From: Sinonovacula constricta
Lineage: Eukaryota; Mollusca; Bivalvia; Cardiida; Solecurtidae
DNA length: 64,000 bases
Direction: 5' to 3'
NCBI GenBank assembly: GCA_007844125.1
Contig: CM017567.1
Location: forward strand, 6,588,170 to 6,652,169
Under the pieces are notes generated by a model. It did not search any database and had not been told where the DNA came from. It saw only the letters and a list, made by a program, of their open reading frames with translations. A program made the translations under genes and the position numbers. Numbering within the stretch: the first letter of the stretch is position 1; each line of letters starts with the position of its first letter. Shown here one piece after another: positions 55,773 to 64,000 of this stretch.

Positions 55773-58320
55773 CTGAAAATTTTAAATATGAAGTCTATAA
55801 GGTTTGGTTCTGTAATCAATACGCCACACCAACACAATTAAGGCAATATTGATGACATCCAGCTGTAAGTTGTGAAAGTCTCTGTAAGTATTATAACTAC
55901 TAAGTAGTGTAATGTCAATAAGGGCGTTGTTCATTTGTTGTGTAAGACTCAAACAAAAAGTTATATGACATTGAAATCAAATATAAAGTGCAGTTCAAGA
56001 AACATGTACTAGGTTAAAAACATAACCGATATTTCAATACAAAAATTAACTATCTAAGGTCTAAATGCTGATTACAAATGGAAAGTAACAGACATCATAT
56101 AGGAATGTCCATCTACATAACATGTGACTTAGAGATCTATTTTAAAAAGACTGCAAAAAATAAATAAATTGTAAAATTATCAACTTTATAAAGAACAAGG
56201 TCATAACCTTACAGGTCTTGAAGTAGAAGAGTATTAGAGGTAATAGGAAAGCATAAGGCCTCAATACAAGGGGGGCAAACATAGTAATCCAACCAATACT
56301 TTGTGTAAGAGTTATCTAACTTACAATTTCAAATTTTCTGAAATTCTATTAAAATGGTACATTACAAACATGTTTTAAAAAGTCTTCAAATAAATGTATG
56401 ATGAACATTTTCTTCAAACATGGAAAAAAGGATAAGAAAGATATGAAAGACAAAATGAGTTAATAAGCAATAGTGTACAAGTTTATCAGTACAAAAACAA
56501 CTTAAACATGTATCTTTTAGATGAAACATGCATCATTATACCTGTGCAAGGGGCAGTGTAGAAGTAATCCTTCAATCAAGTTCAGTATAAACAATATTTT
56601 AAGAAAGCATCTTTGTAGGATGCCATACAATTATGGGTTCAACTTCAGTAAAATCTTAACTTAATTATAATATAGATGTAAATATTTATTTTTCTCATAT
56701 ACATACTCTTGGTTTTCCAACCTATTTATATCTATTTATACTTACTCCACTTGGTACCATTTGGCACTTGTGTTTTCACCAAAAGAAAATGTAATCTTTG
56801 TTTTCTCGAAATCATGACATTTTGCTTGGAGACAAAAATTTGTGATAAAAATATATGCATAAAAACAAATGATACGTTCTTGTATAAATGGTGTGGATCT
56901 AATTATACATATATGGTCATTACCAGAAAATTGGCACTTGTGTTTGAGCAGCTTCTCTGTTGGAAGCTTGTCATAATTAAATATAATTTGTTTTTTAAAT
57001 GGATAAATTATTTAAATATGATTTAAATGTCTGTAACATTACATTTTGCTTAAATCAAGTTAAATATTCATACCAAAACATCCCCTTAAAGCTACACTGT
57101 AAGATCAAGGGGCAGCATATCCCAGATCCACATAGTGTCCATGTGTACACAACATGTCATGCCAAGCTAAGCCCATGAGAAACACCGATACACAGATGTG
57201 CACTTACCACAGATGGGTACTTCTGGGTATTGAGACAGGCGTTGATGATGAATGCTTTCCTGTGTTTTGTTTTTAGCATCTCAAAGTTAGAGGGGTCAGC
57301 CTCCACTAACAAACCATTCCACTTGCGCACCTTCTCGAAGAACAATGTATTGGATCCCTTCTCGCCATTTAAGGCCCCACATTCCACGTAGAATCCACCT
57401 TCCTGCAATGATTAAAAGGTAATTAAATTAGAACATTATGAAAAATTGCTAACAGCCTACAATGTAATCCAATTTAGTTCTGAAATGTGTACCTTTAAAT
57501 AGATTAAAATGATCACTGAGCATATGAATTCAAAATATTTTATTTCAATTCTGATAAGATATTTAAAATTCCAAATAATATAAATTACTACTTTGGAAGC
57601 TTTCTCACTGGATTATGTCAAGTGTTTATCATTTTATATGCCTTATAGATTATTATCCTAACTTATATAATAGCTACCCCAAGAAGCACTATGCACATAC
57701 CATAACGTTAAGGGTGACTGTTGATAATGACGAGAATCAGCTTGATACTTTGTGTTTTATAACTAAAATCATACAGTTTACCACAAAGGTGAGGCATTTT
57801 TTGAAAATTAGCAAACTACAGTCCTACATTGTTTTTGTTTTTATAATTATTATCATGACTTTCATCAATATTTCAACTTTAATGCCACATTTACCATATA
57901 GTTGAGACGACTGTCAACAAATGGTGTCTGCCCATTGGAGTACTCAAGTCTGTCTGGAACATCAAGGTTGTAGGGCTCGGTGGATGGAGGTATGATATAA
58001 TAATCACGAATCAACTTGATCAATCTAGGATCCTCTTGATCTACCTTGGCCTCATTCAACTTCTGCATAGCAGCTTTGTAGTCAAATGTGGCATTTCTTG
58101 ATGATGGTATCACCATAGGCTGGAATGACTGGGCATGGACTGCCTGGCGTCGAGTGTCATCAAAAGCCCCCCTCAGTTTGGAGGAGTCTCCAGTAGCAGA
58201 TGGTGGCTGCATGTATACATCAGAAGCTGTAAGGGGTCTTGTCTGATTCTTATACAGAAGAAACACAAGGCCAAACAGGACAACTGTCCCTGCTAGGTAC
58301 ATCAAAGTGTTGAACTTCAT
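55389..58320 (-). CDS. FkbM (Methyltransf_21) domain type II membrane protein, Star-like; three exons, 334 codons
   Basis: Exons: 58320-57895, 57402-57208 and 55772-55389, all joined in phase 0, giving 334 residues. Residues 5-22 form one membrane segment (TLMYLAGTVVLFGLVFLL) after a four-residue N-terminus, so the rest should face the ER/Golgi lumen. A stem region follows, then a conserved block with IRDYYIIPPSTEPYNLD (104-120). The FkbM fold begins with GGFYVECGALNGEKGSNT (144-161, nucleotide-binding loop position), LLVEADP (173-179) and FFSLDVEGDE (260-269). Sequons are NQT25, NAT76 and NQT254. The family includes small-molecule and glycan O-methyltransferases, and also Drosophila Star, a secretory-pathway EGF-ligand cargo protein of the same topology. 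Which role applies is unknown, so no symbol is given. An acceptor (TCTTTCAG) eight bases before the ATG implies a 5' UTR intron. A broken paralogue lies at 22261-24965. Confidence 0.85.
55773..57207 (-). other. Intron 2 of the FkbM/Star-like gene
   Basis: The 1435-bp intron is AT-rich. Its plus-strand 105-codon ORF (56709-57026) has no recognisable domain. The equivalent intron of the broken copy is 1216 bp and holds a SINE and a minisatellite instead. Confidence 0.8.
57208..57402 (-). CDS. FkbM/Star-like gene, exon 2 (65 codons)
   Basis: The acceptor TTGCAG lies just before GAAGGTGG and the donor GTAAGT follows codon Val207. It encodes the first strand and loop (YVECG) and the acidic LLVEADP motif expected to contact the nucleotide part of the methyl donor if the enzyme is active. 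The paralogue has the same exon length. Confidence 0.87.
57895..58320 (-). CDS. FkbM/Star-like gene, exon 1 (142 codons)
   Basis: It runs from ATG at 58320 to the donor GTAAAT directly after codon Met142. It encodes the membrane anchor, the low-complexity stem and the conserved IRDYY/PPSTEPYN block. The start is preferred because the spliced leader acceptor lies just upstream and the paralogue starts at the equivalent place. Confidence 0.85.
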
Positions 58321-60564
58321 TCTGGTACCTGAAAGAGAAAAGCAGAACTTATCACCATTGGATAAACAACACTATACCAGTGGTTTATCAACCTATGATT
58401 TTCCGGTCACAGATCAGTCAAAGAAATGAATATGCAAACTGTCATTTTGCATTTATCTTAAAATACCAAAATATTTTCACACAGGTTGTGTTATTTTGAA
58501 TTTTTTGTTTAAAAAGTGTCACATTTTAACTGCATAAAACTTCACTACAAAATTTAAACTTAAACTATAGGATGTCTATAAGATATTCTTGAGCAAATCC
58601 CGTACTTTTGTACTTATTGGGTGGTTGATTTTCACCCATGGGTGGTTCTATTTGTCTGATGCTAAACTGTGAGTCACTTTAACATGGCAGAAACGGAAAG
58701 TTCACAATTAAGAAATTTCACACTAATGCATGTCTGTAAATATAGTAGACCTACAAAAACAATATCTTGTCATACAACTTTTTTTTTAATTCAGCAGATA
58801 TGTGTTTCTAGTTTTTTAATGTTGTTGCATTCAGTGTGTGCATATTCGTTTTTATCTACTTAGTGATTTTGAAACACCTTTCAGAAGCAGGGATCTTCTA
58901 TTCAAGACATTTTTTGTATTAATAAGTGCTTACTCATCTTATCTGTAGCACTGGCCATATTTGTGACAATAATAATACTAGCGCCATAAAAATATGACAA
59001 ACCCTGAAATGTTACAAAATACCTTCATGGAGCCCCTCTCCCAATAGATCTGCCCATGACTATAAGTATACTTTTTGCATCAATATTTATCTTGCTGATA
59101 GTTGTCAGTTCAGCTTTATGATGCTAAGAATGTTACATTCTTTATAGATATCACAGTGCAGAATAAAAAAACGGTTTAGGAATTAACTTATCTGTTCACA
59201 CATACTTGGTACTTATTTTTATATTTGAATTTTTTTATATTTACTTAATGAAGCATATAATGGGGGCCCGGGATACAATTACACATTGAATTATTTTCGT
59301 TATGACTGGATTAACATGACACATATTTTAGAAACAACGAAGAAAAATATCGAACAGGGAAAAACTTATGGGGCAGATTTTTGTATGTGGCATCTAGAGT
59401 AACATATTTTGTTGAAATTTGTTAAATAATAATATTGGCATGCTTTATACATGCTATTACTCATTTATGTGTAAAAATGTATTTCGTCAAAATGCTTCAA
59501 TGTTCTCGTGTTTGGGGGTTAAAAAATGTGTTATAGTTACAAATGAGTTATAGTTACAATGTGTTATAACGTTAGTTAAGATGATGTCAACATCTTAGGA
59601 AAGGAAGGCAGAAATGTATTTTAAAGGTTGGTTAGCGTGTCTTGATATGTCAGGTGGTTTATTCTGAATACAGGATGGGGCCTTAGCCTTAGAGAAAATT
59701 TTGCGAAGTTTTATTAAAAAAGGGGAAAACATGTGCATGTTTAACTTGTTTATTTGCTATCATACATCTTGAATGTTCATTACAAGGCTGTCTCTCCATT
59801 CTTATCTACGGACTAATATTGAATATCGCGATATCTCCCAAAGACGTTTACAAACACTTACAAAAGATAAAACTATATATTCAAAGCTGTTTATGTGTTA
59901 GATAAATGCTTCAATTTGTTCTAATATATTCAGAATTTTATGTTGTCTGGTTAAAACATCTACATGTTCACTCTAAATTTTGTTTTATAAACCGACAGAC
60001 ATAATATATACACCCAAAAGATATGTTGGGTATAGGAGCTGCAGCTCAAATAATTCTGCTTGTCTTAAAATATCACATTTTTGGGCTATATATTAAGTTT
60101 TGATAACAGAACAGTGATAAAGGATGATAGTAGTAAATTTACCATATAGTGATGTCTTGTACCTGTTAAATTGACACATCTGTAGGTAAGAGCATGGGGT
60201 TTATTTATTTGTTATGGATTTCCAATCCATAAATAATTTGGTCGTCAACAATTAAGAACACTACTCTTTGCAATGTATTTGTACAACATAGAGTGCATTT
60301 AAAAAAAACAATAAACAATTTAGCAAGGTTAAGCAGAACACTGTTCATATAATTAATGATATTTTATACAGCAACAAATATGATACAACAGTTTAATGTC
60401 TAATATTTGGTAAAAACAGACTATGATTTTCTCATACCTTGAACATAAAGGTACTCTATTGATTGACATTAGATTAAACTGTTGTCCACATTCATTCTCA
60501 CCTACACCAATCATATGAACATGAACATTGATAAGCACATGCATGGTAGATGATGACAATTTGC
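58321..60564. other. Presumed 5' side of the FkbM/Star-like gene; AT-rich
   Basis: If the leader acceptor at 58329-58330 is real, the first non-coding exon and promoter lie here or further upstream, but I cannot place them. No other gene recognised. Confidence 0.45.
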
Positions 60565-60760
60565 CATATACACCAAGCGTTTTAATTATTCTCTATACAT
60601 GAAAATGTACCTGATCTGCATAGCATTGATGGAAAAAAAACACATAATAATTAACAACTTTTCATATACACCAAGTGTTTTAATTATTCTCTGTACATGG
60701 AAATGTACCTGATCTGCATAGCATTGATGAAAAAAACAACTTAACATAATAATTAACAGA
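60565..60760. repeat. 98-bp tandem duplication
   Basis: CATATACACCAAGCGTTTTA at 60565 and CATATACACCAAGTGTTTTA at 60663 start two copies, which continue through GAAATGTACCTGATCTGCAT with few changes. Confidence 0.93.
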
Positions 60761-61919
60761 AGTATTCTATTAACTTGGTATCAATTAAAGGAAAAACATA
60801 AGTGGCTATGTCAGTATAAGTAAAGTACATGTCATTCTTTCACTTAGGTAAAGTGGTATGAATTAAAAATGCCATGTTGAGATACTGCCCCAGACCTGGT
60901 TTACTGTCTATAGCAATGTATTTTGTTGGAATAGTTAAGAACAGATTGCTTGCAACAGCAGATATATACCTGTCTGATACTGATTTCCAAATTGTACTGT
61001 AGTTATTTTCCTTTTCAGAAGCATTTCAGCTATAGTTAAGTTATTTCTTTGAGAAAGTTCACGTTTGTGTTGCCATGCTTATGTTTTTAATCATACACAT
61101 TACAGTATGCTGGTCAATTGTTGTTTAAAGGAATGTACCGGAAATCTTTCCATAGACAGACTTTGAAATTTACGCTAAAAGGAAACACATTGGTGTATCC
61201 TTGATCCTAACACGACAATGCAACATTATGTATATACCTTCTTATTCCTGGAACTACATGGAACAATTGCCTGTTTCTGTTTCTAAGAATTTATTGAAGT
61301 GTGAATTTGCATTGTCATGTAATCTACATTATAATCTATTTTATACTTTTAAGTTTAGATAAACCTAAAATAATAAATATATTCTATGTATAATGTTAGT
61401 GTTTGTGAATTTGTTAACTAAAATAACACTTACATGTAAGCAATAATTTGCAATTATTGTAATAATTTTGTAACTTCAGAATGTAAATGTTATTTCATAG
61501 CTTGATGTTTACTGAAAGTGAATATTATGTTATATTTATTATCAGGTTGAGTCACCTTCATAGAGGACACTTAGAACAGCAATGGCTAAAGTAACATTTT
61601 ATTGTAAAAAAAACTACTACACTAAATTTGTAATATTTTAGGAAATAGAAAAAATTGAATATCAGATCTAAAAGTAACACTCACCTTTCAGGTGTGAACA
61701 TGTTTTAGATTATATTATCATACACAATGTGATGATTAGTATCCTTGTTTGTTAAATTCAGAGCTGTTTTGCTAACATTCATGATATTGATGATGGAATA
61801 ATCCAACCTAATGTTTATTTTTGCTTATTGTAAACCATGAAGTTTCTCCTCTTAAAATTTATTTTAGGAGTAAATTAAATGCATGAAATACACTTTGTCA
61901 TAGCTAATGTTTAGCTCAC
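60761..61919. other. AT-rich non-coding stretch
   Basis: Nothing recognised on either strand. Confidence 0.5.
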
Positions 61920-62360
61920 CTGAGCACAACTTAATTGCATGAAATCTTGACTGAGTTCCTCATTGGGTCACGCATGGGGCCAAAAAGTTAGTCACTAGAT
62001 CAAATCTTGGAAAGCCCTTGTGAACACATTAGAGACCACATTTATGGCCCAATCTTCACTAAACATGGCCAGAATATCTGCCAGCAAGAAATCTTGGGTG
62101 AGTACCTAACTGTATCAGGTGGTGTCAAAAACTAGGTAACTAGCTCAAATTTTAGAACACCTAGTGACCACAGAGGCCACATTTATATATCTTCAACAAA
62201 CTGGACCAGAATGTTTGCCTGTATGAAATCTTAGTTTTGAACTCAGGGTCACTTGGATTCAGTAGGTCACTAGGTGAAATTCTAGAAAATGTTATCAGCC
62301 CAGTGGCGACACTAATATTATGAGCCTTGCTGCAATCTAGTGCTGCCAGTATCAATACTT
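61920..62360. repeat. Bivalve-type tandem repeat, three units of about 137-147 bp
   Basis: Units begin GAAATCTTG/GAAATCTTAG at 61941, 62088 and 62225. They share CACTAGATCAAAT/CACTAGGTGAAAT, GAGACCACATTTATGGCC/GAGGCCACATTTATAT and CAGAATGTTTGCC blocks. A TTTAGCTCACCTGAGCAC entry lies just before. This phrase set is familiar from bivalve introns and intergenic DNA. Confidence 0.78.
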
Positions 62361-62712
62361 TGTTTTAAGGATGGGAAGCCTAATGTTTTATGCGACAAAT
62401 GCTTACCAAGTTTGAATCCCTTGCAGAGCAGTTTAGGGAGCATATTTCTTTAATTTGCCTTACTTAAGATACACTCATTTCTGGCATTTGTAGTACATTA
62501 CTATAAAGAATTCCCTGCTTCCTTCCTTTACATGCATCAGGCATACTTTGTAGTTGCAGGTGCTCCTTGCAGTCCACATTGTGCTTAGATTGTCTTTCCA
62601 CATAGCTTACCTTGTAGAGAGTGACAATAGACAGAAGTCCGTTATTACTATGCATACTCTATCATACTTATCTGGAAACATCTTTGATTTTAACTACAAA
62701 TAGTGTATGGCT

Positions 62713-63145
62713 TAAAGGTGATATACAACCATTTGCCTAATTCCAAAAACAAACTCTGTTCTGGGATAATTTGTGCATAATTGCTGCATTAACTATTTTA
62801 ACTACTGTCTGTTCATAACATTTCAACAATTGTTGTAAAGTACGAATTGTGAAATATATCACATAGCATGTCAATTATCTCCAAGTCCGTAGATACTTGT
62901 AATGAGGATTTCAGCTAAAAATACATCAGCATCAGAGATGACTACATCTGTGAAGTCTGTATTTTTTTATTTGCAGAAGTCCCAAATGTGTTAAAAAAAG
63001 TCAGACAATGTATTTCATAACTTGCCTTATTGTCTATTGATTTTAACGAAGCTAGGTTTTTAGTCATTACATTTAAGTCTGGTGTATTGCTAATATATAT
63101 ATATACCATCATCATCATCATCATCATCATCAGATACCACCTTTA
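62713..63145. mobile_element. TA-MITE family M2, copy 5, diverged, with internal (ATC)n
   Basis: TA-AAGGTGATATACAACCATT on the left and AGATACCACCTT-TA on the right mark an element of 429 bp (62715-63143). Interior similarity to the 26673 copy is weak but collinear. An (ATC)n microsatellite of nine units (63106-63132) abuts the right end. Confidence 0.7.
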
Positions 63146-64000
63146 ATTTGGAGGTGTTGTTGTTTTTCATTATACACTTGCTTCCACAAGGTCAGTTTAG
63201 ATTATAGACAATTGTGTCAGCAATGTAGCAATGTCATATATTTTTGCCAAAATAATGGAGAATTTAGGGTGCTGTCATATGGTGAATAGGCCATATTAGA
63301 AGTATGATACAACCAGGTTGTTTCAAAATATTTATCAAATTGCGATTAGTTTTCACCTTTGAAGGTACTGGAATATGGCCATATTTGCTTATTATTTGCT
63401 TAGATCTACCAGTTTGGAAACAGTCTCTGGCTGCATGGGGTATCATGGCATGGGTAGTGATAACAGCCTTGTTGAGCAATGGCAGTGCATTAAGCACATG
63501 TACATAAAGTGTGACTAATTGTTGAACTCCCCCTTCCCCCAATAATATCCCTGTGTTTTATAAACAGATTACATGCTTATTGACCCATGCAGTTTTGATC
63601 TTACAGCATAGTGTTATCTTGATATGAATGTGGTCTCTAAAGTAGGCCATTACTATGTCTTTAATATTCATACATTTTACTAATAACTTCCATCTACCGG
63701 TAAGTTAGTTATTTAACTGTTTAGCTTAGTATTCTACATATTTACATGTTAGCCTGGGTTTGAAACATGCTTGTTGTTCAGATTATAATTTTAAGTTCAC
63801 CTGAGCTGTGTCACCTTTCGGCATCATCTTCTTTAATGAAATTTGAACGAAAATTCTGGCCCAACTTCCACTAAATTTACTCTGATGGGCAAGCAGGCAG
63901 GAGGAAACAAAAATTGTTTCAAGAACTTCGACTCACTAAAAAAACATGACCGCCATGAAAACTTAGAAAATCTTCTTGCAAAAACTACAAGAGCTAGAAG
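63146..64000. other. Non-coding stretch to the window end
   Basis: Near 63797 the phrase TTCACCTGAGCTGTGTCACC resembles the entry of the repeat at 61920. The overlapping ORFs at 63264-63542 lack domain support. Confidence 0.45.

Noticed and set aside
56709..57026. 105-codon plus-strand ORF
   Set aside because: It lies antisense within intron 2 of the intact gene, has AT-driven composition and no domain.

Overview
This looks like eukaryotic, AT-rich, repeat-dominated genomic DNA from a bivalve mollusc. The evidence is spliced genes, several families of tRNA-derived SINEs (one with a MetaSINE-like central domain), degenerate LINE, DIRS-like and mariner elements, and long low-order repeats whose wording is familiar from bivalve genomes (about 51.0-51.7 kb and 61.9-62.4 kb). 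The species cannot be fixed by reading. Gene density is very low. No bacterial-type operon, CRISPR array or viral cassette was seen.

Layout: 1-4590 is a 43-bp satellite of about 107 units with higher-order structure, open to the left of the window. 4.6-13.2 kb is AT-rich DNA holding a 399-bp MITE with a perfect 9-bp target-site duplication (TSD), part of a second MITE family and the 3' end of a LINE. 13.2-17.1 kb holds a degenerate tandem repeat and a longer broken LINE (endonuclease, reverse transcriptase, C-terminal region) on the minus strand. 18.15-18.24 kb is a nearly perfect 40-bp-arm hairpin. 22.26-24.97 kb is a three-exon FkbM/Star-like gene copy (minus) with a frameshift and an in-frame stop. 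25-34 kb is a mosaic of SINEs, a 23-bp minisatellite, an intact 461-bp MITE, a possible small secreted-protein gene broken at a G homopolymer, microsatellites and a degenerate DIRS-like element. 34-50 kb holds tRNA-like SINE heads, a recombinase-like ORF hemmed in by two SINEs, a second 9-bp-TSD MITE, a complete but mutated mariner (43605-44939), and a MITE split by a 2.27-kb insertion with 18-bp inverted ends. 51-53 kb holds bivalve-type repeats and a 30-bp minisatellite. 55.39-58.32 kb carries the one convincing gene: an intact three-exon, 334-codon minus-strand gene for a type II membrane protein with an FkbM (Methyltransf_21) domain, paralogous to the broken copy at 22-25 kb. 58.3-64 kb is AT-rich and holds a short tandem duplication, a bivalve repeat and another MITE copy.

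The two FkbM/Star-like copies share both internal intron positions and phases (142 and 65 codons in exons 1 and 2), so the pair arose by DNA duplication rather than retroposition, and one copy has since decayed. Almost everything else is transposon biology. The most unusual part is three tiny SINE-3'-end insertions (26, 52 and 72 bp), each bracketed by perfect 12-15 bp duplications. I found no convincing wholly new multi-gene system. Splice models and family names are inferred by eye without database searches.
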